This document shows, one piece after another, positions 9,120 through 17,949 of a stretch of 64,000 nt of DNA (position 1 is the stretch's first letter; every line of letters starts with the position of its first letter). Below the pieces are notes generated by a model, which did not search any database, was not told the DNA's origin, and saw nothing but the letters and a program-made list of their open reading frames with translations. Both the position numbers and the translations under genes were made by a program. Source of the DNA: Aureliella sp046290675. Lineage in GTDB: Bacteria; Planctomycetota; Planctomycetia; Pirellulales; Pirellulaceae. The stretch covers positions 248,001-312,000 of the forward strand of contig JBKAHA010000006.1 of assembly GCA_046290675.1 (NCBI GenBank), written 5' to 3'.

Positions 9120-10478
9120 TTGGAACACTACACGCTGCTAACCGGCGCAACTGGGCTCGTGGGACGGTATTTGATGCGGGACCTTCTGAAAAAGGGGCAC
9201 CGCTTAGCCGTTTTGGTTCGCAAGAGTCGCCGAGAGTCGGCCAAAGCACGCGTCGAATCGATCATGCAGATGTGGGAGCAGCAGGACCACGTCAGCTATC
9301 CTAGGCCTATCTGTATCGAAGGAGACGTGAATTCTCCGGGCCTCGGCATCACCGAAAAAGCCGAGCACTGGCTCGAAGAGCATTGTGGCCGAATCCTTCA
9401 CAACGCCGCGGTACTGGAATTCAAGGGCAGCGATCGCAATCGTGAGCCATGGCGTACAAATTACGGCGGGACGAAAGCGATTCTTGAGTTTGCCGAGCAG
9501 ATTGGCGTACGGAAATTCGACTACGTTTCGACAGCCTACGTCTGCGGCAAGCGGCCGGGGCCAATTATGGAAAGCGAGCTCGATTGCGGGCAAGGGTTCC
9601 GCAATGACTACGAACAGAGTAAGTTCGAGTCGGAACGTATGGTCGTTAACAACTCCTTTATCAACCCACCTCGCATTTTTCGACCTGCTGTCATCGCGGG
9701 TGATTCGCAGACGGGCTATACCAGCACGTTCCACGGTCTCTACGTCTACATGCGTGTTATCAGCACGCTGGCGATGATTACACCGAAAGACTCAAGTGGT
9801 CGCCGCTACACGCCATTTCGTGCACCCGTCAATGGCGACGAACTGCGAAACATCATCTGTGTCGATTGGGTCTCGGCCGTGATCGCCGAACTCTTCGACA
9901 AAGAAGAGACTCGGGGAATGACCTTCCATCTAACCCCAGACCGTCCAACGACGGCGAAAGAGCTGATGGATGCCTCGCAGACTTATTTTAATACCTACGG
10001 CGTCGAGTTCGCGGGTACGGGTTATCAATACGGCCGCGATATCACTCTCTTCGAGAGAGCGTTTCAGCTCGATACGGAGACTTATCGCCAATATGAATCC
10101 AGTGACCCGGTCTTCGATACGACGAACCTACAAAAGCATTCGTCCCTGCCCTGCCCTGCGATCACTGAGCAGTTACTGCATCGCTTCTGGGACTTCTGCC
10201 ATGAGTGCCGCTGGGGCAAGAAACGTTCAAAGAAATTGCGCAAAATGACTTGGGCCGAAGATTTGCTGAGTGGTGCTTCTGCGAGCCAGCATCGAGGTAC
10301 CCATGACATCTTAAAGGACGCCGATACCACCGGAGTCGACGTGCTCGGGCCCGGTGGAGGTCAATTCCATCTGCGGCGCGACGGCCAGCAGATCCAGGTT
10401 CACAATGGCTTGCCGAATCGGGATGCACGGGTCGTCAACACGAGCGTACCTGAGTTGCAGGAGCTCCTGCGCAAATAA
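9120..10478 (+). CDS. Extended SDR, thioester-reductase-like (NAD_binding_4) protein
   Basis: 452 residues. The Rossmann start TGATGLVGRYL is at residues 8-18; STAYVCGK and the catalytic YEQSK are at about 140-165. This matches the male-sterility/thioester reductase class that reduces carrier-bound or CoA-bound acyl groups to aldehydes or alcohols. Residues past ~330 are not recognised. TTG at 9120 is preferred because AGGAG lies 6 nt upstream and the fold begins immediately after; earlier in-frame starts lack this. An acyl-carrier-like stub is encoded at 12224, but a functional link is only suggestive. Confidence 0.8.
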   Translation: MEHYTLLTGATGLVGRYLMRDLLKKGHRLAVLVRKSRRESAKARVESIMQMWEQQDHVSYPRPICIEGDVNSPGLGITEKAEHWLEEHCGRILHNAAVLEFKGSDRNREPWRTNYGGTKAILEFAEQIGVRKFDYVSTAYVCGKRPGPIMESELDCGQGFRNDYEQSKFESERMVVNNSFINPPRIFRPAVIAGDSQTGYTSTFHGLYVYMRVISTLAMITPKDSSGRRYTPFRAPVNGDELRNIICVDWVSAVIAELFDKEETRGMTFHLTPDRPTTAKELMDASQTYFNTYGVEFAGTGYQYGRDITLFERAFQLDTETYRQYESSDPVFDTTNLQKHSSLPCPAITEQLLHRFWDFCHECRWGKKRSKKLRKMTWAEDLLSGASASQHRGTHDILKDADTTGVDVLGPGGGQFHLRRDGQQIQVHNGLPNRDARVVNTSVPELQELLRK

Positions 10479-10551
10479 AGCATCATCAATGTTGGAGGTC
10501 CGTGTCAGCTAGGGGCTGTTTTGACAGATATTTTGTGCTCTTCCCGGTCGG

Positions 10552-10660
10552 CTAGAGCATTTTTCGTTTCGGTGTAACCATAGAGTCCGACAGCGTGACC
10601 AAGGCATTCTTTGCCGGCGAGACTCTTTGCAAGCATTCGGAAAATGCGAATCTGCTCTAG
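10552..10660. repeat. MITE-like imperfect palindrome
   Basis: A 109-bp element bounded by perfect 8-bp inverted ends CTAGAGCA / TGCTCTAG. The two halves are imperfect reverse complements: each has a TTTT-C/G block after the end and an AGAGTC block further in. Its right end supplies the TAG stop of the downstream minus-strand gene. There is no coding capacity. It lies between two convergent genes, where it may also act as a terminator. Confidence 0.5.
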
Positions 10661-11961
10661 ATCTCACTTATCGAGTGAAGCAACTTTTCGACTTCTCGTT
10701 TACTCAGACCCATTGCTGTTGCTAGTTCGCGCGTTTTTTTCGCGCTTAGATCCAACCTGGTGGTGAGTTCTTCTACGAGTTTGGCTCCGTGGAGATTACT
10801 CGCGAAATGGTGACCTTCCTCGTCGATGAAGATCGTTGTTGGGAACACATTGATCCTGAACTGATTGCAGATTTTTCCATCGTCGATGATGTTGCTCCAG
10901 GGCAGCGGGTGCTCTTCGGTGTACTTGGCAACACTTTGGAGGGAATCTTGAGCAACACCGAGCAGTATGAAGTTTTCGTCTTCCAACGCTGCGTGCAGTT
11001 TCTTCAGTTTCGGGAATTCAGCGATACAGCCTTTGCACCACGTTCCCCAGAAATCGAGCATCACCAGCTTACCGCGATAGTCCTTTAATCGGATGGATCT
11101 TCCGTCAGCCGACTGGCCATTGAAATCTGGACTCTCAATCGTGGGATGACTACGCAATAGCTCAGAATCATCGATGGCTGCACTCAAGCCATTGCATTTC
11201 CACTGTCCATTTACCTGCAACAAGTCAATGTTGAACAATGGGAGGCCTGCCAATTCAACGTCGATTTCGGGCCCAAGCTCCTTCTCGAGATCAGAGCTGA
11301 ATTCGAATTCCTCGCTGCCGAACGGAGCATCTTGAACGTCCAATCCCGGAGGAAGGGCGTCACCGGATCGGAGTTCGAAAAATTCGCTTCCCGGTCCCAC
11401 CAGCATCGGAGGCGGTTCCGGTTTCAACTCTAGGTACAAGTGATTGCCACTGCGGATTGAGCTCTCTATGTTGCCGCGGAATGGTGAGATCTCGATCATT
11501 TGCAAGATCGCGCCATCTGGTCCCATTCCACTGGGCTTGGTCAACGCCGACTTGATTTCTTCGAGCATTTGCATTCGGCGTTTGGGGGCTTTGAGGCTGG
11601 CCAGTAGGTCTTCCCCGTGTACCGCGTCCGGGGCCGGTGCCGCATCGATGTCGTACTTCTTTAGCACGTTGGCCAGTGCCTTGTTGTTACCGAATTCTCC
11701 CGACGAAACGATGATGGCTTCCTGGATCCGGCCGCGACAAAATTCATCCCAAGCAGAGTCCGTCATCAAGCGTCGGAGTGCGGTAAAGTTAGATTGGGAT
11801 TCTGCATTGGCAAGCTGACCCAGCAGGCATTTGGCAGCCTGAAGTTCGGCTGGGCTTGCGGGGGATTCCTTCTGCGTTTGAGCCTGCGTTAGGTTCGTCG
11901 TAGGGGCTAACAGGATGAGTGTAAGGGCGAACGTCGTACCCAAATGCGATCCAGATTTCAT
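10657..11961 (-). CDS. Exported TlpA-like thioredoxin-fold protein
   Basis: 434 residues from the ATG at 11961, which begins a clean signal peptide (about 27 residues, ending LTQAQ). Residues 30-290 form an unrecognised N-terminal region common in planctomycete redoxins. The C-terminal thioredoxin fold starts at FNGQSADGRSIRLKDYRGK; its active site is GTWCKGC, a CxxC motif with Lys-Gly between the cysteines. It probably carries out thiol-disulfide exchange in the periplasm, perhaps in cytochrome c maturation. An in-frame upstream extension exists but lacks signal-like sequence. The stop codon is inside the repeat at 10552-10660. Confidence 0.85.
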   Translation of the reverse strand: MKSGSHLGTTFALTLILLAPTTNLTQAQTQKESPASPAELQAAKCLLGQLANAESQSNFTALRRLMTDSAWDEFCRGRIQEAIIVSSGEFGNNKALANVLKKYDIDAAPAPDAVHGEDLLASLKAPKRRMQMLEEIKSALTKPSGMGPDGAILQMIEISPFRGNIESSIRSGNHLYLELKPEPPPMLVGPGSEFFELRSGDALPPGLDVQDAPFGSEEFEFSSDLEKELGPEIDVELAGLPLFNIDLLQVNGQWKCNGLSAAIDDSELLRSHPTIESPDFNGQSADGRSIRLKDYRGKLVMLDFWGTWCKGCIAEFPKLKKLHAALEDENFILLGVAQDSLQSVAKYTEEHPLPWSNIIDDGKICNQFRINVFPTTIFIDEEGHHFASNLHGAKLVEELTTRLDLSAKKTRELATAMGLSKREVEKLLHSISEI

Positions 11962-12223
11962 GGGGCAAAACCGTGATAAGGAATTAGAAGTTGGCCGGCC
12001 AATGACGGCTCTCGATGAAGTCTTGCGTCGTCCGCTCCTGTTTTCCCTCACTCTGCGATCGTTTTTCGTCGTCTTTCCTGATATTTCAAGGTGCCCGCAA
12101 TCGATATTAGCCGTTTGGCATTCGCTAGCGTCTATGCTCTTGGTTACCCGAAGAAGCGGAGCCAGGCAGCTAAGCATCCACGTTCTGGCATGGCCTGGCA
12201 AATCATCGGATGAAGGTGAATCG

Positions 12224-12487
12224 ATGAACGAGTTGTATTGGCTTGGCATTCCTGCTTTGACAGTTGCCGTACTTATTGCGATATCTTGCGGTGCAAAAGT
12301 CCAGCAAGCAGATTTCTTTGCAAGGTGGCCTGCGATCAGCGATGAGGAATTCGTGGCCCGATGTTCCCCAGGAACCAACCGCGATACGGCTTTGCGAGTG
12401 CGTCGCATTGTCTCGGAGCAACTTGGGATTCCTTACGAAAATGTCTATCCCGAGCAACATTTCCTCCAGGATCTGGACTGCGATTAG
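12224..12487 (+). CDS. Small membrane protein with truncated acyl-carrier-like domain
   Basis: 87 residues from ATG 12224 with AAGGTGA upstream. Residues 3-23 are one transmembrane helix. The rest, ISDEEFVARCSPG then RVRRIVSEQLGIPYENVYPE and FLQDLDCD, resembles the first two helices of an acyl carrier protein. It stops exactly where the DSL phosphopantetheine serine would be. I recall similar membrane-plus-ACP-like stubs in planctomycetes, so this may be a real family rather than a broken gene. Function unknown. It is divergent from the TlpA gene across 262 bp and 204 bp ahead of the HhH gene. Confidence 0.7.
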   Translation: MNELYWLGIPALTVAVLIAISCGAKVQQADFFARWPAISDEEFVARCSPGTNRDTALRVRRIVSEQLGIPYENVYPEQHFLQDLDCD

Positions 12488-12691
12488 TTTGCCAAGAGTT
12501 CGAAATTCCGAGTTCCAAGTCGCGTTTGGTCTGGTCTTTCTTTCTGTTGCTATGTGTGGCAAGACTGCGAAAACGCGTTAGCGAGCCTCTTTGCTACGCG
12601 GGTCCACTGCTACGCAAGTTCCGGTATACTGGCCAGATTGGGAAACTGCCCACTTTGAATAGCGTCGAGCTTTGGGGAGGCATTGGAACGC

Positions 12692-13150
12692 ATGGAAGCA
12701 GCCAAAAGAACAGTCGCGGATAAAACCAGAAACGCGAGAAAACGCCCCACGCGGATGGTAACCGCCGGAGACTATCGGGCGGAGTCGAACTGGTTAGCAG
12801 CGGCGACCGTGGTTTGTATTCTTCTCGCTGGTCACGCGATTTATCGACTAACTGAATCGACCGATGGGAGTTTTAACGCGGCCAATGAGAATGCGTTGCG
12901 ATTCACGATCAACGTGAATGAAGCTACGGCTGCCCAGTTGCAGGCTCTTCCGGATATTGGGCCGACCTTGGCTCGACGTATTGTCGAAGACCGAGAACAA
13001 AACGGTCCATTTCGATCGATCGAGGGCTTGACCCGGGTTCACGGGTTCGGCCCGCAAACATTGGCGAACTTGGAACCCATGTTGACGCTCGGGAGCCCGC
13101 GTCTGGAATCAGCGATCCAGTTGGCTGAGACCGGGAATAGATATCCATGA
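12692..13150 (+). CDS. ComEA-like helix-hairpin-helix protein
   Basis: 152 residues. One transmembrane segment (about 35-52) anchors the protein, with a basic cytoplasmic N-terminus. The external part holds a tandem helix-hairpin-helix unit: INVNEATAAQLQALPDIGP, then RIVEDREQNGPFRSIEGL, then VHGFGPQTLANLEP. This is the ComEA pattern, a DNA-binding receptor of natural transformation, although the domain alone does not prove that role. ATG 12692 has GGGGAGG 11 nt upstream; the in-frame TTG at 12683 is too close to it. No other competence gene is nearby. Confidence 0.85.
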   Translation: MEAAKRTVADKTRNARKRPTRMVTAGDYRAESNWLAAATVVCILLAGHAIYRLTESTDGSFNAANENALRFTINVNEATAAQLQALPDIGPTLARRIVEDREQNGPFRSIEGLTRVHGFGPQTLANLEPMLTLGSPRLESAIQLAETGNRYP

Positions 13151-13382
13151 AGTCATCCGGACCCCGCGAATTCCGCCTGAAAGATGGGAATCGCCGTTCC
13201 CTTTCCTCTCTCCCGTCGTTTTGCGTCGCTACCAGCGAGAGTGCTCCTTTTGGCAATGTGGTCGTTTCATTGCATCGCGAAAATTCGTGGCGGTGATCCA
13301 ATGGTCGCAGAAGGACTTCTGGCGGTTACACTTCGATCGATAGTTGTCTGATTGGCTTTGCGGTACCTTAAGCAGAACGCCT

Positions 13383-15473
13383 ATGTCTACTGAAACCCGT
13401 CGCGCTTTTGATCTCGTCAGCCCTTTCGCCCCGTCGGGGGACCAGCCGCAGGCGATCGAGTCGCTGGTCAGGGGGCTACGCGAAAAGAACCAGCATCAAG
13501 TGTTGATGGGGGTAACCGGCTCCGGGAAGACGTTCACGATGGCGAACGTGATCTCTCAAGTTCAAAAGCCGACGCTTGTCTTGAGCCACAACAAAACACT
13601 GGCTGCTCAGTTGTATTCGGAGTTTAAGGAGTTTTTTCCGAACAATGCGGTGCACTATTTTGTCAGCTATTACGACTACTATCAGCCAGAGGCCTATATT
13701 CCACAGCGGGATGTCTATATCGAGAAGGATGCCTCGATCAATGATGAGATCGATCGTTTGCGGCTAGCTGCGACCAGTGCCCTGGTCTCCCGCGAAGATG
13801 TAGTCATCGTAGCGAGCGTTTCCAGCATCTATGGATTGGGTAGCCCAGAAGACTATCGCAACATGGTTGTGCCATTAAAGGTTGGGCAAACCATCGATCG
13901 CGACGAAGTTTTGCTCAAACTGGTCGACGTGCAATACGAGCGAAATGATATTGCATTCGAGCGAAGCCGTTTTCGCGTCCGAGGTGATAGCCTTGAAGTT
14001 TGGCCATCATACGAAGAGTTCGCATACCGAATTGAGCTGTGGGGTGACGAGATCGAACAGATCTCGATTACGAATCCATTGACTGGCGAAGTCATTCAGC
14101 GTCTCGAGGAAGTGTTTATTTACCCGGCGAAGCACTTCGTGACTCCCGAATCGCGCATTGAACGCGCTATCATGTCGATCCGCGAGGAACTGCGTGAGCA
14201 GTTGGCAAAGTTCGAATCAGAAGGAAAGCTACTTGAAGCACAAAGGCTTAACGCGAGGACGCGTTTCGATTTAGAGATGCTCCAGGAAGTTGGCCATTGT
14301 CCTGGTGTCGAAAATTACTCGCGACCCTTGTCGGGTAAGCCGCCTGGGGCTACACCCGACACGCTCTATGACTTTTTCCCCGATGATTTTTTGGTGCTGG
14401 TCGACGAATCGCATGTCACCGTGCCTCAGGTTCGAGCTATGTATGCGGGTGATCAGAGCCGTAAGAAGACGCTGGTTTCACACGGATTTAGATTGCCGAG
14501 CGCGATGGATAACCGACCACTTAAGTTCGAAGAGTGGGAAGGCAAGGCCAAGCAGGTGATCTTTGTCTCGGCGACACCTAGTGATTATGAGCTGGAGAAG
14601 ACATCCGGCGAAGTTGTCGAGCAGGTGATCCGTCCAACAGGCTTGCTTGATCCTGAAATCGAGGTCGTGCCAGCTCGTGGGCAGGTTGCCCACTTATTGG
14701 AGGAGATTCGTATCCGGGCGGAACGCAATGAGCGTACTCTGGTGACTGCATTAACGAAGCGGTTGGCCGAGGACCTTTCCGGTTACCTCACGGAGCAAAA
14801 CGTACGTTGCCGTTGGCTTCATAGTGAGTTGGATGCGTTTGAACGTGTTGAATTACTTCATGATCTGCGAGAGGGACGCTTTGACGTTTTGGTCGGAGTT
14901 AACTTGTTGAGAGAGGGGCTTGATCTGCCCGAAGTCTCGATGGTCGCCATCCTGGACGCGGACAAAGAAGGATTCTTGAGAAGCGAAACATCGTTGATTC
15001 AGACGATCGGTCGTGCTGCTCGGAATGTAAATTCCAAAGTGATTCTCTACGCTGACAAAATTACTGATTCGATGCGTGCCGCGATCGACGAGACAGAACG
15101 TCGTCGTAAGATCCAGATGGAGTACAACGAGGCCAACGGGATTACCCCAGAGTCGGTCGTTCGCAAAATTAAGGCAGGGATCCAGGCTGCTGCACAGGCG
15201 CATCAGCGTGCTCGCAACGCGATTCAGGGGAATGCAAGCGAGCAAGTCGTGACCGAAGAATATTTAGATCGACTTGAGAAAGAGATGTTGTCGGCTGCTG
15301 AGGATATGGAGTTTGAACGTGCGGCATCATTGCGCGATAAACTGATGGCGATGCGTGAGAAAGTCGGCGAGACCGTTCAAGAAGACGGAGAGACTTATCA
15401 GCAGCCCAAGGGGCCTCGGCGCGGTCGTAAGAAAGGAACTGGACGCAAGATCCCGCGTCCCAAAAAAGGCTAG
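13383..15473 (+). CDS. uvrB: Excinuclease ABC subunit B
   Basis: Damage-recognition helicase of nucleotide excision repair; loaded by UvrA and recruits UvrC. 696 residues from ATG 13383. Walker A is GVTGSGKT (43-50); the beta-hairpin region is YYDYYQPEAYIP; the DEAD-type box is LVDESH; motif VI is QTIGRAARN. The UVR domain (LEKEMLSAAEDMEFERAASLRDKL) lies near the C-terminus. A short Lys/Arg-rich tail (GRKKGTGRKIPRPKKG) follows, which is longer than in E. coli. A longer frame from 13344 exists, but the family start aligns with 13383. Single gene. Confidence 0.97.
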   Translation: MSTETRRAFDLVSPFAPSGDQPQAIESLVRGLREKNQHQVLMGVTGSGKTFTMANVISQVQKPTLVLSHNKTLAAQLYSEFKEFFPNNAVHYFVSYYDYYQPEAYIPQRDVYIEKDASINDEIDRLRLAATSALVSREDVVIVASVSSIYGLGSPEDYRNMVVPLKVGQTIDRDEVLLKLVDVQYERNDIAFERSRFRVRGDSLEVWPSYEEFAYRIELWGDEIEQISITNPLTGEVIQRLEEVFIYPAKHFVTPESRIERAIMSIREELREQLAKFESEGKLLEAQRLNARTRFDLEMLQEVGHCPGVENYSRPLSGKPPGATPDTLYDFFPDDFLVLVDESHVTVPQVRAMYAGDQSRKKTLVSHGFRLPSAMDNRPLKFEEWEGKAKQVIFVSATPSDYELEKTSGEVVEQVIRPTGLLDPEIEVVPARGQVAHLLEEIRIRAERNERTLVTALTKRLAEDLSGYLTEQNVRCRWLHSELDAFERVELLHDLREGRFDVLVGVNLLREGLDLPEVSMVAILDADKEGFLRSETSLIQTIGRAARNVNSKVILYADKITDSMRAAIDETERRRKIQMEYNEANGITPESVVRKIKAGIQAAAQAHQRARNAIQGNASEQVVTEEYLDRLEKEMLSAAEDMEFERAASLRDKLMAMREKVGETVQEDGETYQQPKGPRRGRKKGTGRKIPRPKKG

Positions 15474-15742
15474 ACCCCTCGTCTCGACGAATTGAAGATG
15501 GCTCCATTTCACAACTCAGGTCCAATCAGAGTTTGAAGATAGGCGTTTACCCCCTCGGGCCTCGGGCCCACGCGTAGCGGGGAGTGGCCGCCTCCCCCAT
15601 CATTCCTCGCGAAACTCGGAAGGGGGAGTTGGGATAGTCTCGACTCAACGTCGCAGTTTGAAATTATGATTGGCCCTGTTGCACAACTGCCTGCATTTAC
15701 AGTCCTGCATACACGAACGATAGAGTTAGGTGACTTCGGACG

Positions 15743-16849
15743 ATGAAGATTGAACAGATCAAGGTTTACCAAGTCGACTTGCCGCTGCACGAAGGCAACT
15801 ACAGTTGGTCGGAAGGAAAGAGTGTTGATGTCTTTGATTCGACTGTGGTGGAAGTTGCAACTGACACCGGAGTGGTCGGATACGGAGAGGTCTGTCCACT
15901 GGGCCCCGTCTATCTGCCGGCGTACGCAAATGGAGTGCGAGCTGGAATTGCCGAGTTAGGACCGAGTCTGATCGGCGAGGATCCTACGGGTTTGATGAAG
16001 CTGAACCAAACGATGGACTACGCGATGAAGGGCCATCCCTATGTCAAGTCGGCAATTGATGTTGCCTGCTGGGACATTTTGGGGAAGCAAGCCGGATTGC
16101 CCGTCTGCGAACTGTTGGGCGGCAGATATGCCGACAGTTGTGTTTTGTATCGCGCGATTTCTCAGCGTCCTCCGGCCGAGATGGCTGAGAATGTGGCTAG
16201 CTACCGCAACGAGGGCTACAGGCGATTTCAGTTGAAAGTTGGTGGCAATGCCGACGACGATATTGCGCGCATCCGCGCCGCACGCGAAATTCTCCAGCCT
16301 GGCGATAAATTGGTGGCGGATGCGAATACGGGCTGGTTACGGCACGATGCGGTTCGAGTAGCCAATGCCGTCGCAGATCTTGATGTGTACATCGAGCAGC
16401 CATGCTTCAGCTATGAAGAGTGTCTGTCCGTTCGGCGTTGCACGACGTTGCCTTTCGTGCTGGACGAAGTCATCGATAGCGTGCCAGCGATCCTACGTGG
16501 GCACAGCGACAATGCGATGGACGTGGTGAATATCAAGATCAGCAAATTTGGTGGGCTGACCCGCGCAAGTCAGGCTCGAGATCTGTGCGTGAGCCTGGGA
16601 ATTGCGATGACTCTGGAAGACAGTTGGGGCGGTGACATCGTGACCGCCGCGATCGCGCACTTGGCACAAAGCACTCCCGAGCGACATCTGTTTTCGTCTA
16701 CGGACTTCAATAGTTACGTGACGCAAAGTATCGCGGATGGTGCCCCCCAACGAGTCGATGGTCGTATGAGCGCGTCGGCAGAGCCCGGACTAGGTGTAAG
16801 GCCGGATCTAGCTGTATTGGGCGAGCCTGTCTTGGTTATTCGCCAGTGA
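15743..16849 (+). CDS. Enolase-superfamily enzyme (mandelate racemase/MLE type), hydroxyproline-related
   Basis: 368 residues. The capping domain precedes a TIM barrel with the general-base motif FQLKVGG (about 165-171), metal ligands in VADANTG, YIEQP and VLDE, and a second lysine in NIKISK. KxK-type catalysis on both faces is typical of racemases, epimerases and dehydratases in this group. Overall similarity of the N-terminus (QVDLPLHEGNYSWSEGK) and of the EDSWGGDI block suggests the 4-hydroxyproline betaine 2-epimerase / cis-3-hydroxyproline dehydratase subgroup; this is from memory of the family, and the substrate needs testing. It overlaps the convergent DUF2617 gene by 14 bp. Confidence 0.85.
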   Translation: MKIEQIKVYQVDLPLHEGNYSWSEGKSVDVFDSTVVEVATDTGVVGYGEVCPLGPVYLPAYANGVRAGIAELGPSLIGEDPTGLMKLNQTMDYAMKGHPYVKSAIDVACWDILGKQAGLPVCELLGGRYADSCVLYRAISQRPPAEMAENVASYRNEGYRRFQLKVGGNADDDIARIRAAREILQPGDKLVADANTGWLRHDAVRVANAVADLDVYIEQPCFSYEECLSVRRCTTLPFVLDEVIDSVPAILRGHSDNAMDVVNIKISKFGGLTRASQARDLCVSLGIAMTLEDSWGGDIVTAAIAHLAQSTPERHLFSSTDFNSYVTQSIADGAPQRVDGRMSASAEPGLGVRPDLAVLGEPVLVIRQ

Positions 16850-17387
16850 GGCGAAAAGTCGACTCCGTTTTGACCAGAGCTAAGTCATCGGGGAACGTGT
16901 GGATCGCCTGCACGTGGAGGCTCTTGAGCCTCAGTTCTAGATTGACAAAGCTGAGTCCGCCAATGGGGATGCGGCCACTCGAATTGAATACGTGGATGAG
17001 CTCATGAGTTTCGTTTGAATCCTTCAGCTGGTTCTGGATCATCCAGAACATCTGCTTAGGGACACGCTGAAGCTCGTATTCATACTCGTAGACACAGTCC
17101 TCGCGAAGATCGATCTTATCCTTGCCACTATTACGCAGCGGAAGCGAAAAGATGTGTCTGCCTTGTGGGACCAGCTGCAATGTAGATGAGGCTATTTCGG
17201 TGAAGGTCGTGCCGCCGGACACAAACTGGACGACGTGTCCATCCGAAGTAATGTCGACACGAGCTTGGTAGGCTTCTCGCTCGATCCGCTGGCTCTTATG
17301 GATCTGAAAAAGCTCTGGATGCACCGATCGCCCAAGGAGCTGGAATGTCAGCTCTGCTACTTTGGGACGAACAGTGGAGATATCCAT
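16836..17387 (-). CDS. DUF2617 family protein
   Basis: 183 residues from the ATG at 17387 (MDISTVRPKVAEL). Characteristic stretches are AELTFQLLGRSVHPELF, the central YEYELQRVP and the C-terminal FPDDLALVKTES. This is a family of unknown function found in planctomycetes and actinobacteria. There is no signal peptide with this start; a longer frame reaches 17498 and would add a hydrophobic stretch (MLWLNETLLIAVSIM), but the conserved part begins at VRPKV. No catalytic motif is evident. Confidence 0.8.
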   Translation of the reverse strand: MDISTVRPKVAELTFQLLGRSVHPELFQIHKSQRIEREAYQARVDITSDGHVVQFVSGGTTFTEIASSTLQLVPQGRHIFSLPLRNSGKDKIDLREDCVYEYEYELQRVPKQMFWMIQNQLKDSNETHELIHVFNSSGRIPIGGLSFVNLELRLKSLHVQAIHTFPDDLALVKTESTFRLTGE

Positions 17388-17914
17388 AATCGATACAGCT
17401 ATTAAAAGCGTTTCATTTAGCCAAAGCATTTTCCTCAATCGTGACGCAGCTACATCTCGCTGACGATTGAAGTTTGGTTGAATCAGATCGGTCGGCAATA
17501 AGCCGTTCGTTACCCTTAAGTATAAACTGGGAACGGAAAATGGACCAAGGTCTTGACTCCAGGTTTCAACTCAAATGAACTTTGTGGAGTCTCGAAAAAA
17601 ATCCTGGCTTCAAACTATGTCGTATGCTATGGGGTCGAGCCAATCGCTTGCGATGGTGTCCAGAGTGAGGTCTCTCGAATCGTGTAGATCTCTGGTGGTG
17701 CATGCCCTTGCGGAGGGCGAATGGCGGAGAGCGAATGCCTTCGCGCGTGAAGCTTGTGGCGGATGCAAGTTCTATGTCATGGGTATGGCAGACAGCGAAC
17801 GGCAAACATGGAATGAGCAGTTCAATCGCATCGACCGTGAGTCCGACAAGCTGGACGCTCGCGTTTGTGCTGCAAGCCGCCGGCTAGTAATCGCCCCTTG
17901 TCAGGATTTTGATC
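17388..17914. other. 527-bp region upstream of glgA
   Basis: Divergent promoter region for the DUF2617 gene and glgA. A possible small ORF in it (17575-17949) is listed separately. No terminator or RNA gene seen. Confidence 0.35.
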
Positions 17915-17949
17915 GTGAACGCGTTGAATGTAGTTACCGTTTCCAGTGA
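17575..17949 (+). CDS. Possible small hypothetical protein before glgA
   Basis: An ORF of 124 residues with coding-like composition in its middle (ALAEGEWRRANAFAREACGG, then DSERQTWNEQFNRID). It runs 35 bp into the glgA start. There is no Shine-Dalgarno before ATG 17575 and no recognised domain. It may instead be untranslated leader; a low-confidence call. Confidence 0.3.
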   Translation: MNFVESRKKSWLQTMSYAMGSSQSLAMVSRVRSLESCRSLVVHALAEGEWRRANAFAREACGGCKFYVMGMADSERQTWNEQFNRIDRESDKLDARVCAASRRLVIAPCQDFDRERVECSYRFQ

